Shown here: positions 54,065 through 63,691 of the stretch, one piece after another
Layout: each line of letters starts with the position of its first letter
Numbering within the stretch: the first letter of the stretch is position 1
Assembly (NCBI RefSeq): GCF_000317305.3
Contig: NC_023036.2
Location: forward strand, 5,208,001 to 5,272,000
Reading direction: 5' to 3'
DNA: 64,000 nucleotides
Source: Mycolicibacterium neoaurum VKM Ac-1815D
Lineage (GTDB): Bacteria > Actinomycetota > Actinomycetes > Mycobacteriales > Mycobacteriaceae
The notes under the pieces: generated by a model
What the model saw: the letters and a program-made list of their open reading frames with translations, nothing else
Told to the model about the DNA's origin: nothing
The model's database searches: none
Position numbers and translations under genes: made by a program

Positions 54065-56437
54065 TCAGCCTCGTGGAGGTGGCGGATTCTGCGGCGGGGG
54101 GCCGTAGTGGCCCGGCGGCGAACCGTGTCGAGGGCCACCGTACTGCCCATGCTGGGGATCGGGTTGCCCCGGCGTCGGCGGACCGTACTGCTGCTGTGGC
54201 GGGGGGCCGTACTGCTGCTGTGGCGGCGGACCGTACTGCTGCGGCGGCGGCCCGTACGGCGGCGGCGCGGTTCCCTCGCGCGGCGGCCAGCCCGGTGCGT
54301 GCCAGCCCGCGGGGGCGCCGTAGTCGGGTTGGGCGTGGCCGCCGGGAGCGCCGTGCGCACCGTTGGAGTCATTGGATCCGTTGGCGCCTGATCCGTTGGC
54401 ACCCGATCCGTTGGCACCATTGTTGCCGCCGTCGGCGGGCCTGTTGGCTTCCGCCGCCCGGCTGGCCTCAAGGATCGCGGCCTTGTAGGCGGGCTCCTTC
54501 ACCGGCGGCGGCCACGGCTCACCACGTTCGATCGCGATCTCACCCGGGGTCTTGATGGGCGGTTTGTCCGACGGTATCCGGCCACCGAAGTCATTGAAGA
54601 TGGTGATCCGGGGACGCTTCTTGACCCCGTCGAAGATTGCTTTGAGCTCCTTGCGGTGCAGGGTCTCCTTCTCCAGCAGCTCGCCGGCCAGGATGTCGAG
54701 CACGTCGCGGTACTCGGTGAGGATCTCCCACGCCTCGGTGTGCGCGGCCTCGATCAGCTTGCGCACCTCGTCGTCGATGATCTGGGCGACCTCATGGCTG
54801 TAATCCGCTTGGGTACCCATGGAGCGTCCCAGGAACGGATCGCCGTGTTCGGTGCCGTAGCGGACCGCGCCGAGCTTGGCGCTCATGCCGTACTCGGTGA
54901 CCATGGCGCGGGCGATCTTGGTGGCCTGCTCGATATCGGAGACCGCACCGGTGGTGGGCTCGCGGAACACGAGCTCCTCGGCGGCCCGGCCGCCCATCGC
55001 GAACACCAGCCGCGCGACCATCTCCGAGCGGGTCATCAGGCCCTTGTCGTCCTCGGGTACCGCGACAGCGTGCCCGCCGGTGCGGCCGCGGGCCAGGATG
55101 GTGACCTTGTAGATCGGCTCGATATCGGGCATTGCCCAGGCGGCCAGCGTGTGCCCGCCCTCGTGGTAGGCGGTGATCTTCTTTTCGTGCTCACTGATGA
55201 TGCGGCTCTTGCGGCGCGGTCCGCCGACGACACGGTCGACGGCCTCTTCGAGCGCGGCCCCGGTGATGACGGTCCCGTTCTCGCGGGCGGTGAGCAGCGC
55301 CGCCTCGTTGATGACGTTGGCCAGATCGGCGCCGGACATGCCGACGGTCCGCTTGGCCAGCCCGTCCAGGTCCGCGTCGGGTGCGATCGGCTTGCCCGCC
55401 GAATGCACCTTGAGCACGGCGCGGCGGCCGGCCAGGTCCGGGTTAGAAACCGGGATCTGGCGGTCGAAGCGGCCGGGACGCAGCAGCGCGGGATCCAGGA
55501 TGTCGGGGCGGTTGGTGGCGGCGATCAGGATGACGCCCTGGCGATCGCCGAAACCGTCCATCTCGACGAGCAGCTGGTTCAGCGTCTGCTCGCGTTCGTC
55601 GTGGCCACCACCGAGGCCGGCGCCGCGCTGACGACCGACGGCGTCGATCTCATCGACGAAGATGATGCAGGGGCTGTTCTGCTTGGCCTGCTCGAACAGG
55701 TCACGCACTCGTGAGGCGCCGACACCGACGAACATCTCGACGAAGTCCGAACCCGAGATGGTGAAGAAGGGCACCCCCGCCTCACCGGCGACGGCGCGCG
55801 CCAACAGGGTCTTGCCGGTGCCGGGAGGACCGAACAGCAGCACACCGCGCGGGATCTTCGCGCCGAGCGCCTGGTAGCGGCTCGGGTTCTGCAGGAAGTC
55901 CTTGATCTCGTAGAGCTCCTCGACGGCCTCGTCGGCGCCGGCCACATCGGCGAAGGTGGTCTTGGGCATGTCCTTGGAGAGCTGCTTGGCCTTGGACTTG
56001 CCGAAGCCGAAGCCCATCCGGCCGCCGGACTGCATCCGGGAGAACATCACGAACAGCCCGACCAGCAGCAGCAGCGGGAGCATGTAGATGAGCAGGGTGC
56101 CCAGCACACTGCCCTGGTTGACGACTGTGTTGATCTTGGCGTTCTTGGCACTGAGCTTGTCGAACAGCTGCACACCCACGCCAGTGGGGTACTTGGTGAG
56201 GATCTTGTCGCTGTTCTCGGTGTCACCGTTGCCGGACTTCAGATCGAGGCGCAGCTGTTGCTCGCGATCGTCGATCTGGGCGCTGTTGACGTTGCCCGCC
56301 TCGATCTGGGCCATCGCCACCGAGGTGTCCACCGGCTTGTAGCCGCGGGTGTCGTCACTGAAGTAGAAGAAGGACCAACCAAGCAGCAGCACCACGGCGA
56401 TCGCCGTGAGCGTGCGAACGACATTCTTACGGTTCAT
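54065..56437 (-). CDS. ftsH: Membrane-bound AAA+ metalloprotease FtsH
   Basis: 790 residues. Two membrane helices flank an extracytoplasmic loop (helices about 9-26 and 111-132). Walker A GPPGTGKT at 203-210, Walker B IIFVDEIDAVG near 258, SRH region TNRPDILDPALLRPGRFDRQ near 308-327, zinc motif HEGGH at 425-429 and the third ligand Asp near 500 are present. The tail beyond about 670 is unusual: Asn/Gly/Ser repeats, then YGPPPQQ-type repeats. Expected to degrade membrane and regulatory proteins. It reads toward folE, 17 bases away. Confidence 0.95.
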   Translation of the reverse strand: MNRKNVVRTLTAIAVVLLLGWSFFYFSDDTRGYKPVDTSVAMAQIEAGNVNSAQIDDREQQLRLDLKSGNGDTENSDKILTKYPTGVGVQLFDKLSAKNAKINTVVNQGSVLGTLLIYMLPLLLLVGLFVMFSRMQSGGRMGFGFGKSKAKQLSKDMPKTTFADVAGADEAVEELYEIKDFLQNPSRYQALGAKIPRGVLLFGPPGTGKTLLARAVAGEAGVPFFTISGSDFVEMFVGVGASRVRDLFEQAKQNSPCIIFVDEIDAVGRQRGAGLGGGHDEREQTLNQLLVEMDGFGDRQGVILIAATNRPDILDPALLRPGRFDRQIPVSNPDLAGRRAVLKVHSAGKPIAPDADLDGLAKRTVGMSGADLANVINEAALLTARENGTVITGAALEEAVDRVVGGPRRKSRIISEHEKKITAYHEGGHTLAAWAMPDIEPIYKVTILARGRTGGHAVAVPEDDKGLMTRSEMVARLVFAMGGRAAEELVFREPTTGAVSDIEQATKIARAMVTEYGMSAKLGAVRYGTEHGDPFLGRSMGTQADYSHEVAQIIDDEVRKLIEAAHTEAWEILTEYRDVLDILAGELLEKETLHRKELKAIFDGVKKRPRITIFNDFGGRIPSDKPPIKTPGEIAIERGEPWPPPVKEPAYKAAILEASRAAEANRPADGGNNGANGSGANGSGANGSNDSNGAHGAPGGHAQPDYGAPAGWHAPGWPPREGTAPPPYGPPPQQYGPPPQQQYGPPPQQQYGPPTPGQPDPQHGQYGGPRHGSPPGHYGPPPQNPPPPRG
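54185..54253. repeat. Short tandem repeat encoding QYGPPPQ in the FtsH tail
   Basis: Two 24-base units and one 21-base unit, each starting GTACTGCTGC on the plus strand, coding QYGPPPQQ-like blocks on the minus strand. In-frame unit changes would alter only tail length. Confidence 0.75.
54375..54419. repeat. 15-base tandem repeat encoding GANGS in the FtsH tail
   Basis: Three 15-base units close to GATCCGTTGGCACCC, coding the repeated Gly-Ala-Asn-Gly-Ser blocks of the FtsH C-terminal region. Confidence 0.72.
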
Positions 56438-56601
56438 ACGTCAGTTCGGTTCATCGATATTCGCGGCCGCGCGGGTGCGCCGGCCGACCCGGTCCTTCCG
56501 ATATACGCAGTTGGGAAACTAAAGGCTACCGCTTGAACAACGATCGGAAGTTCCCGGCCGGGATGCTCGTCACGGCCGGGAACGTGTGCTTGGGTGAGAC
56601 G

Positions 56602-57537
56602 ATGCTCACACCAACCCAGCGGTTAGTCGATACCAACGGCGTGACGCTGCGCGTGACGGAGGCAGGTGAGCGCGGCAACCCGGTGGTGGTGCTGGCTCAC
56701 GGCTTTCCCGAGCTCGCGCATTCCTGGCGCCACCAGATCCCCGCGCTGGCGGCCGCCGGCTACCACGTTTTGGCTCCCGACCAGCGTGGATACGGTGGCT
56801 CGTCGCGTCCGGAGGCGATCGAGGACTACGACATCATCGAGCTGACCAACGATATCGCCGGACTGCTCGACGATGTGGGCGCCGAGCGCGCGGCGCTGAT
56901 CGGTCACGACTGGGGCTCGCCGGTGGTGACGAACTTCCCGCTGTTCCATCCGGACCGGGTCCGTGCGGTCGCCGCGCTGAGCGTTCCACCGATCCCGCGG
57001 GCATCGGCCCCGCCCACCCAGATCTGGCGCGGGATCTTCGGCGACAATTTCTTCTACATCCTGTATTTCCAGGAACCCGGTGTCGCCGATACCGCGCTGG
57101 GCGCCGATCCGCGGGCCTCGCTGCAGCGGATGGTCGCACTGGAGGGCTTCGGCGGCCCGGTCGACGAGATGGCCGACCATCCGCTACCCCCGCTGCCCGA
57201 GTGGATGAGCGCCGAGGAGTTCGACGAGTATGCCCGGGCTTTCGAGGTGACCGGGTTCACCGGCCCGTTGAACTGGTACCGCAACTTCGACCGCAACTGG
57301 GAGCTCACAGACCCGGCTGCCGGCCGGGTGGTCACCACCACCATCACCGCACCCGTGCTGTTCCTGGCCGGCAGTGCCGACCCGGTGCTGAGCTTCACCC
57401 CGCGCGATCATGTCCGGGAGGTGGCCACCGGCGAGTACTACGAGGTTCTGCTCGAGGGTGCCGGCCACTGGCTGCAGCAGGAGCGCCCGACCGAGGTCAA
57501 TGCCGTGCTGCTGGAGTTCCTCGGGGGGCTGGCGTGA
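56602..57537 (+). CDS. ephA: Epoxide hydrolase EphA
   Basis: 311-residue alpha/beta hydrolase. LAHGFPELAHSWRHQIPAL near 33-51 has the HGxP oxyanion motif, PDQRGYGGSSRP follows, and GHDWGSPV (nucleophile Asp near 106) is the epoxide hydrolase elbow; AGHWLQQERP holds the catalytic His near 290. ATG 56602 matches M. tuberculosis EphA (MGAPTERLVDTNGV type start). First of three overlapping genes with the LLM oxidoreductase and the ADH. Confidence 0.91.
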   Translation: MLTPTQRLVDTNGVTLRVTEAGERGNPVVVLAHGFPELAHSWRHQIPALAAAGYHVLAPDQRGYGGSSRPEAIEDYDIIELTNDIAGLLDDVGAERAALIGHDWGSPVVTNFPLFHPDRVRAVAALSVPPIPRASAPPTQIWRGIFGDNFFYILYFQEPGVADTALGADPRASLQRMVALEGFGGPVDEMADHPLPPLPEWMSAEEFDEYARAFEVTGFTGPLNWYRNFDRNWELTDPAAGRVVTTTITAPVLFLAGSADPVLSFTPRDHVREVATGEYYEVLLEGAGHWLQQERPTEVNAVLLEFLGGLA

Positions 57538-58727
57538 GCGTGCCGCTGAACTTCGGGGTGTTCATCACCCCGTTCCATCCGCCCGGCCAGTCCCCCACCC
57601 TGGCTCTGCAGTACGACATGGACCGCGTCGAGGAGCTGGACCGGCTGGGGTATGACGAGGCCTGGTTCGGTGAACACCATTCCGGCGGTTACGAACTGAT
57701 CTCCTGTCCCGAGGTGTTCATCGCGGCCGCCGCCGAGCGCACCCGCCACATCCGACTGGGCACCGGGGTGGTGTCACTGCCTTATCACCACCCGCTGATG
57801 GTGGCCGACCGCTGGGTGCTGCTGGACCATCTGACCCGTGGCCGGGTGATGTTCGGGACGGGCCCCGGCGCGCTGCCCTCGGATGCCTACATGATGGGCA
57901 TCGATCCGGTCGACCAGCGCCGGATGATGCAGGAGTCCCTCGAGGCGATCCTGGCGTTGTTCCGCGCGGCGCCCGACGAACGCGTCGATCGCCAGACCGA
58001 TTGGTTCACGCTGCGCGACGCGGCGCTCCAAGTTCGGCCATACACCTGGCCATATCCGGAAATATCGACCGCGGCAATGGTTTCCCCGTCCGGTCCGCGA
58101 CTGGCCGGCCAGCTGGGAACCTCCCTGTTGTCGCTGTCGATGTCGGTACCCGGCGGCGCGGCAGCGGTCGAGACCACCTGGGATATCGTCACCGACCAGG
58201 CCCAGCGATCCGGCCGCGACGTCCCCGATCGCAAGGATTGGCGGGTGCTGGGCATCGTGCACGTCGCCGACACCAAGGAACAGGCCGTCGAGGACTGCAC
58301 CTACGGGTTGCAGGACTTCGCGAACTATTTCGGCGCGGCCGGTTTCGTCCCGCTGTCCAACGCGACCGACGGCGGCGCCGGTGATGCCCGCGCATTCGTC
58401 GAAGACTATGCGGCCAAGGGAAATTGCTGCATAGGCACCACCGACGAGGCCATTGCCTACATCCAGGACCTGCTGGATCGCTCGGGCGGATTCGGCACCT
58501 TCCTGATGCTGGGACACGACTGGGCCTCGCCGGCGGCGACATACCACTCCTACGAGCTGTTCGCCAGGGAGGTGATCCCGCATTTCAAGGGTCAGCTGAC
58601 CGCTCCGCACGCCTCCCACGAGTGGGCGAAGGGTATGCGAAATCAGTTGCTCGGCCGCGCGGGACAGGCGATTGTCAACGCGATCACCGACGCCGCCGAC
58701 GACTCCGCGTCCAAGGTGACGAGCTGA
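57534..58727 (+). CDS. LLM-class flavin-dependent oxidoreductase (Rv3618-like)
   Basis: 397 residues of the bacterial luciferase-like fold. VEELDRLGYDEAWFGEHHSGGYE near 30-52 and RHIRLGTGVVSLPYHHPLMVADRW near 83-106 are characteristic; RGRVMFGTGPGALPSDAYMMG contacts the flavin phosphate. Uses reduced FMN or F420; substrate unknown. GTG 57534 overlaps the ephA stop (GTGA) and its stop overlaps the ADH start (TGATG), so the three enzymes act in one operon. Confidence 0.87.
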   Translation: MSVPLNFGVFITPFHPPGQSPTLALQYDMDRVEELDRLGYDEAWFGEHHSGGYELISCPEVFIAAAAERTRHIRLGTGVVSLPYHHPLMVADRWVLLDHLTRGRVMFGTGPGALPSDAYMMGIDPVDQRRMMQESLEAILALFRAAPDERVDRQTDWFTLRDAALQVRPYTWPYPEISTAAMVSPSGPRLAGQLGTSLLSLSMSVPGGAAAVETTWDIVTDQAQRSGRDVPDRKDWRVLGIVHVADTKEQAVEDCTYGLQDFANYFGAAGFVPLSNATDGGAGDARAFVEDYAAKGNCCIGTTDEAIAYIQDLLDRSGGFGTFLMLGHDWASPAATYHSYELFAREVIPHFKGQLTAPHASHEWAKGMRNQLLGRAGQAIVNAITDAADDSASKVTS

Positions 58728-59743
58728 TGCGCGCCGCCGTCCTGCGCGATGGTGCGATGGTGGTCCGCGACGATGTCCCCGAACCCGTCCCCGGCCCAGG
58801 TCAGGTGCTGGTGGCCGTCAAGGCCTGCGGGATCTGCGGGTCGGACCTGCATTTCGCCTCGCATGGCGAGGAGATGTTGGCGGCCGGCGCGGAGATGGAG
58901 GGCATGCCCGACACGCTGGCAGACATCGATCTTGCGACCGATGTCTACATGGGCCACGAGTTCAGCGCCGAGGTACTGGACGCGGGCCCAGGTACCGACG
59001 CACCCGCCGCCGGCACGATCGTCACCTCGGTCCCGGTGTTGGTGTCAACGTCCGGTCTGGAAATGATCGTCTACAGCAACTCCACCGTCGGCGGTTACGC
59101 CGAGCGGATGCTCCTGTCGGCCCCGCTGCTGCTGCCGGTGCCCAATGGCCTGGACCCGCGGCACGCCGCGCTGACCGAGCCGATGGCCGTCGGTCTGCAC
59201 GCGGTGAACACCTCGCGGGTCCAGCGCGGGGAGACCGCGCTCGTGATCGGGTGCGGTCCGATCGGGATCGCGATCATCGCCGCGCTGCGCTACCGTGGCG
59301 TGGAAACCATTGTGGCGTCCGACTTCTCACCCACCCGCCGTGAGTTGGCCGCGCGGATGGGTGCGCACGTGACAGTCGATCCGAGCCAGGGATCACCGTT
59401 TCACCGGAGCACGCCGGCAGTGGTGTTCGAAGCGGTGGGGGCGCCGGGCATCCTCGACGACGTCATGCGCAAGGCACCAGCAGGTACCCGGGTGGTGATC
59501 GCCGGGGTCTGCATGCAACCCGACACGGTGCACCCGTTCTTCGCCAGCGCCAAGCAGCTCAGCCTGCATTTCGTTTTCGGCTACGACCCGGCCGAGTTCG
59601 CCGAGTCGCTGCGGGCCATCGCCGAGGGGGATATCGACGTGGCCCCGATGATCACCGGCGAGGTCGGACTCGACGGTGTGGCAGGGGCCTTCGCAGATCT
59701 GTCCGATCCCGAGCGGCATTGCAAGATCCTCGTCACGCCGTGA
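58727..59743 (+). CDS. Zinc-type alcohol dehydrogenase
   Basis: 338 residues of the MDR superfamily. ACGICGSDLHF near 34-44 has the catalytic zinc Cys, YMGHEFSAEVL the catalytic His-Glu pair, and VIGCGPIGIAIIAAL near 174-188 the NAD-binding Rossmann loop. The structural zinc lobe is replaced by a loop lacking the four cysteines (EEMLAAGAEMEGMPD). Linked by TGATG to the LLM gene; together with EphA they may oxidise an epoxide-derived diol, which is inference. Confidence 0.87.
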   Translation: MRAAVLRDGAMVVRDDVPEPVPGPGQVLVAVKACGICGSDLHFASHGEEMLAAGAEMEGMPDTLADIDLATDVYMGHEFSAEVLDAGPGTDAPAAGTIVTSVPVLVSTSGLEMIVYSNSTVGGYAERMLLSAPLLLPVPNGLDPRHAALTEPMAVGLHAVNTSRVQRGETALVIGCGPIGIAIIAALRYRGVETIVASDFSPTRRELAARMGAHVTVDPSQGSPFHRSTPAVVFEAVGAPGILDDVMRKAPAGTRVVIAGVCMQPDTVHPFFASAKQLSLHFVFGYDPAEFAESLRAIAEGDIDVAPMITGEVGLDGVAGAFADLSDPERHCKILVTP

Positions 59744-59760
59744 ACGGTTATGGTGCGAAC

Positions 59761-60501
59761 ATGACCTTCGCGCAACGATTGCCGGTCCGTGTCAGCCTTG
59801 CAGCCATCGCCGGCGCCCTCGCCATCGGGATGACCGCCTGCGATTCGAACTCCGGTCCGGTCGCGACGGGTCAGCCCGCCGCGGCGACGGGTCGACAGGT
59901 CACCGTCGTGGGCTCCGGCGAGGTGCAGGGCACCCCGGACACGTTGACGGTGTCGGCGGCGATGGAGGCGATCGCGCCCGACGTCTCCGGCGCACTGAAC
60001 CAGACCAGTCAGCGCCAGCGAGCCGTGATCGACGCGTTGACCGGGGCCGGCATCGAGGAACGCGATATCAGCACCAGCCAGGTGTCGCTGCAGCCGCAGT
60101 ACAACAACGACGGCACTCGTATCGACTCATACCGCGCCAGCAACGGGGTGGACGTGAAGATCCGCGACGCCGACCGGGCCTCCGACATCCTGGCTCTGAT
60201 AGTCGACGCCGGTGGCGACGCGACACGGATCAACTCCGTGAGCTATTCGATTGCCGACGACTCCCAGCTGGTGCGTGACGCGCGTGCCCGCGCCTTCGAG
60301 GACGCCAAGGCCCGCGCCCAGCAGTACGCCGAACTGTCGGGCCTGAACCTGGGTGACGTGGTGTCGATCTCGGAGGCCTCCGGGTCGACTCCCCCGCCAC
60401 CGATGCCGATGCCGCGCGGCGCAATGGCCGAGGCTGTCCCGCTGTCACCAGGACAGCAGACCGTCGGGTTCACCGTCACGGCGGTGTGGGAACTGAGCTG
60501 A
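59761..60501 (+). CDS. lpqG: SIMPL-domain lipoprotein LpqG
   Basis: 246 residues. Lipobox MTAC at 24-27. The SIMPL/DUF541 domain covers most of the mature part (VTVVGSGEVQGTPDTLTVSAAMEA ... ARAFEDAKARAQQYAELSGLNLGDVVSISE). Prolines cluster near 215-225. It keeps the order of lpqG before hpt in M. tuberculosis. Function unknown; SIMPL proteins are envelope proteins reported in stress contexts. Confidence 0.88.
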   Translation: MTFAQRLPVRVSLAAIAGALAIGMTACDSNSGPVATGQPAAATGRQVTVVGSGEVQGTPDTLTVSAAMEAIAPDVSGALNQTSQRQRAVIDALTGAGIEERDISTSQVSLQPQYNNDGTRIDSYRASNGVDVKIRDADRASDILALIVDAGGDATRINSVSYSIADDSQLVRDARARAFEDAKARAQQYAELSGLNLGDVVSISEASGSTPPPPMPMPRGAMAEAVPLSPGQQTVGFTVTAVWELS

Positions 60502-60602
60502 CTCCAGCCGTCTGACGGCAGAGGTGGGGCCAACCCAATCCGTGGCGGTGCCTGGTTCGCTGTGTAGTTGTCAAGGTGCGCTTCAGCTTTGGGGCCTTTG
60601 GG

Positions 60603-61924
60603 TTATGCGGCGGTGGGTAGATCGGTCATGGTGCGTCGGTTGTGGGAGCGCAGGTGTGCCGGCTCGGGTGCTTCTGGTGTGTGGGGTGGGATGAACCAGG
60701 GGTGGCGGTCCCTACCGAGGTAGACCTGCCAGCCCCCGTGATGGATGAGGGTGTGGTGTAGCCGGCAGAGCAGCACTCCGTTGTCCATACTGGTTGTGCC
60801 CGCCGGCACTCCAGGGTTGGATGTGGTGGGCATCGCACCACGACACCGGGCGCCCGCACCCCGGATGGGCGCACCCACCGTCACGGACGGCCAGCGCTTT
60901 ACGGATGGCCGGGGTGAACAACCGCTGGGCGCGCCCGACATCCAACGGCATTCCCGGTGTGGTCGACGATCACCGAGGTCAGCGTGGCATCGCAGGCAAT
61001 CAGATCGGCCGTCGCCGCGGAGACCGGGCCACCGAAGCCCAACCGATCCACACCCGCATCACCCACCCCCGGGGCGCCCGGTCGGATGAGGGTGACGTGC
61101 GGGAGCACCCCACCGGACATCGGACGCCTCGACTGCGACAGATAGGTGCGCAGCACCTGCCCGATCGCCTCGGCCCGCCGGGTGTTGATCGACCGGGGGT
61201 CCGGAGACCCGTCCGGTAGCGGTATCGGTCGGCACAACGGATCCAACGCCGCACACAGCTCTTCCCCGGTCGTCACGTCCAGATCGAGGGTGGCCTCAAA
61301 CCGGCCCTCAGCGTTCTGCACCAGCGTCATCTCATTCAGCGTGGCGTCCTCGGCGACCGGCACCACCCGCTGCTCGACCGGTAGTGCCGCGACTCGGTCG
61401 AGGGCGATCGCCCGCGCCTTCGCCGCCACCTCGGCCGGCGTGGTCTGCACCATCAGTTTGGTCACCACCGCCGCCCGATCGTCGTCGGACAACGGTGCTC
61501 GAGACTCCACGTGAGTGACACCTTTGCCCACGGCATCGGCGAACTCGATACCGATCCCGCCCAACCGCTGCGCGACCGTCAACGCCGGCAACGACGATGC
61601 GGCGCGTCCCACCCGCACCGCCCGTGCCGCCGCACCCGGGGCCATCCCCAACAACCGGAGCAGATCAGCCCCGGTGCGTAGGTGCCGCCGACCCGGCACA
61701 CCGGCCCGCTCGGCCGCCACCACCGCCGAGGAGATCACCACATCCAACAGATTCCGCGCCGACACCGCAGCAGCCAACACACCCAACAAGACCTCGTCAT
61801 CGACCACCGGCCGCGGACAATCCACCAACCGACCTACGCCCGCCCCGACATCATCCCCCGGTGACACCGGAACAAGCTCATCGATCAACGCATCAACAAA
61901 CACATCAAGACAGCTGGCGTCCAT
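60603..61924 (-). pseudogene. 13E12-repeat-type HNH endonuclease gene broken by two frameshifts
   Basis: The N-terminal DUF222 part (about 325 residues, from ATG 61924) reads to VDHTGN and then shifts: one extra G near 60951 moves LDVGRAQRLFTPAIRKALAVRD into another frame. A second extra G near 60795 moves GGTTSMDNGVLLCRLHH into the third frame, ending PTAA. The rebuilt protein has the HNH core CAHPGCGRP ... CDAHHIQPW ... LLCRLHH. Either a decayed gene or two sequencing errors in short G runs. It is not collinear with M. tuberculosis at this place; related multicopy genes are common in mycobacteria. Confidence 0.85.
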
Positions 61925-62145
61925 CACGGATACCGACTTCCCCCACAGCACCCACCAAGGGCACCATCAAACACACACAGCCCGCACGATCCCCCGAACA
62001 GGGACCGTCGAACCTCGCGGCGACCGAAGTCGCGGTCTGCGGCTCACCAAATCCCAGGATCGGGAACCGCGGCGTATTCGAACTTATGTTCGAGTCTACG
62101 CCGAAAGGCTGATTGCTGCAAGGAAAATTCTCGCAGCGGCACCCG

Positions 62146-62751
62146 CTACGGCGACTGGTAGACCTTCGGCTCCAGCGTGCCGATATAGGGCAGATCGCGG
62201 TAACGCTCGGCGTAGTCGAGGCCGTAGCCGACGACGAACTCATTGGGGATGTCGAACCCGATATAGGTGACGTCGACGTCGGCGCGCACCGCATCGGGCT
62301 TGCGGAGCAGCGTGCAGACGCGCAGCGACCGGGGATTGCGTGTCGCCAGGTTGCGCAACAGCCAGGACAGCGTCAGACCCGAATCGATGATGTCCTCGAC
62401 GATCAGCACGTCACGGTCGTGGATATCGCGATCCAGGTCCTTGAGGATGCGCACCACACCCGAGGAGGACGTCGAGGATCCATAGGAGCTGACCGCCATG
62501 AACTCCAGCTGGGTGGGCACCCCGATGGCACGTGCCAGGTCGGTCACGAACATGACGGCACCCTTGAGCACCGTGATCAGGAGCAGATCCTGGTCACCGT
62601 CGCCCGCACGATAATCGGCGGCGATCTGGGCGGCGAGCTCGGCAGTCTTGGCCTTGATCTCGTCTTCGGATAGCAAGACCGACTTGATGTCGCCGGGATA
62701 CAACTCCGCAGTCACGTCCACAGCGTAGCGGTGCTCACCCGACGGGTTCAC
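62146..62751 (-). CDS. hpt: Hypoxanthine-guanine phosphoribosyltransferase
   Basis: 201-residue purine salvage enzyme. VLIVEDIIDSGLTLSWLL near 116-133 is the PRPP-binding motif, MAVSSYGSSTSSSG the flexible loop that closes on substrate, and GFDIPNEFVVGYGLDYAERYRDL contacts the purine. GTG 62751 overlaps the tilS end by 17 bases; GTG 62721 is an alternative shorter start. Expected to be co-transcribed with tilS. Confidence 0.93.
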   Translation of the reverse strand: MNPSGEHRYAVDVTAELYPGDIKSVLLSEDEIKAKTAELAAQIAADYRAGDGDQDLLLITVLKGAVMFVTDLARAIGVPTQLEFMAVSSYGSSTSSSGVVRILKDLDRDIHDRDVLIVEDIIDSGLTLSWLLRNLATRNPRSLRVCTLLRKPDAVRADVDVTYIGFDIPNEFVVGYGLDYAERYRDLPYIGTLEPKVYQSP

Positions 62752-63691
62752 GGTAGAGCGTCAGCAGCCCGTCCCGGCGGGCCACGAACAACCGCTCCGC
62801 GGGCACCTCATCGGGCACTGCCACCCCGCCCTGACCGCGCCATCGCGTGATCAGGGCCTCCACGGCGCGCAGCTGTCCGTCGTTGAGATCGCAGGCGCCA
62901 TGTCCCAGCAGCCAGACGCGGATCACCCGGCGGCGGACCGCGCTGGGCAGAACCGCCAGAGCGGAGACGTCCAGGGTGTCGCCATCGGTGGCGTGGGTGT
63001 CGGCCAGCGCGTCCAACGCCTCGGTGTCCTCCCGCAGCGCGGTGGCGGTACGGGCCAGGGCCGCGGCCACGCCACCGCCGAGCACCTCCTCCAGCAGCGG
63101 GAGCACCTCGGTACGCAACCGGACCCTGGTGAAACGGGGATCGGTGTTGTGCGGATCGTGCCAGGGTGTGAGCCCCAGCTCCGCGCAGGCTGCCACCGTG
63201 GTGGCGCGGCGCTGCCCCAGTAGCGGCCGACACCACGGATCATCGAGCGGACGCATCCCGGCGATCGAACGGGCACCCGAACCGCGCCCGAGGCCGAGCA
63301 GCACCGTCTCGGCTTGATCATCGACTGTGTGCCCGAGCAGCACCGGCATACCGTCGCGACCGCGATCGAGAGCGCGGTAACGCGCGGTCCGCGCCGCCGC
63401 CTCCGGACCACCGGCGGTACCGACCTCGACCCGAAGAACCTGTGCGTCAACACATCCGAGCCGCAACGCGGTATCGCGCGCGGTGGCGGCCACCTGCTCC
63501 GAACCGTCCTGCAGTCCGTGGTCGACGATCAGCGCGGTCGTCGGTCGCAGCATCGCGGCCACCGCCGTGAGCGCCAGCGAATCGGCACCACCGGACAACG
63601 CCACCGCCCACGGCCCGGCAGAGCGCAGCTGTGTCGCAGCGAAAGCCGCTACGGCTGACCGTAATTGCGCTACAGGACCCGATCGATCCAT
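62735..63691 (-). CDS. tilS: tRNA(Ile)-lysidine synthase TilS
   Basis: 318 residues. PP-loop SGGADS at 33-38 activates the wobble cytidine of tRNA-Ile(CAU) with ATP for lysine addition, which changes AUG reading to AUA. LIVDHGLQDGS, LLGHTVDDQAETVLLGL and GMRPL near 145 are further TilS signatures; the C-terminal domain is short, as usual in actinobacteria. It overlaps the metalloprotease end by 22 bases. Confidence 0.93.
   Translation of the reverse strand: MDRSGPVAQLRSAVAAFAATQLRSAGPWAVALSGGADSLALTAVAAMLRPTTALIVDHGLQDGSEQVAATARDTALRLGCVDAQVLRVEVGTAGGPEAAARTARYRALDRGRDGMPVLLGHTVDDQAETVLLGLGRGSGARSIAGMRPLDDPWCRPLLGQRRATTVAACAELGLTPWHDPHNTDPRFTRVRLRTEVLPLLEEVLGGGVAAALARTATALREDTEALDALADTHATDGDTLDVSALAVLPSAVRRRVIRVWLLGHGACDLNDGQLRAVEALITRWRGQGGVAVPDEVPAERLFVARRDGLLTLYREPVG

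Noticed and set aside
54185..54419. Clustered short repeats as a possible CRISPR array
   Set aside because: Units are directly adjacent without spacers and encode the FtsH tail in frame.
61515..62270. Plus-strand open frame in the HNH pseudogene region
   Set aside because: Thr/Pro/Arg-rich antisense frame; the minus-strand HNH family match explains the region.
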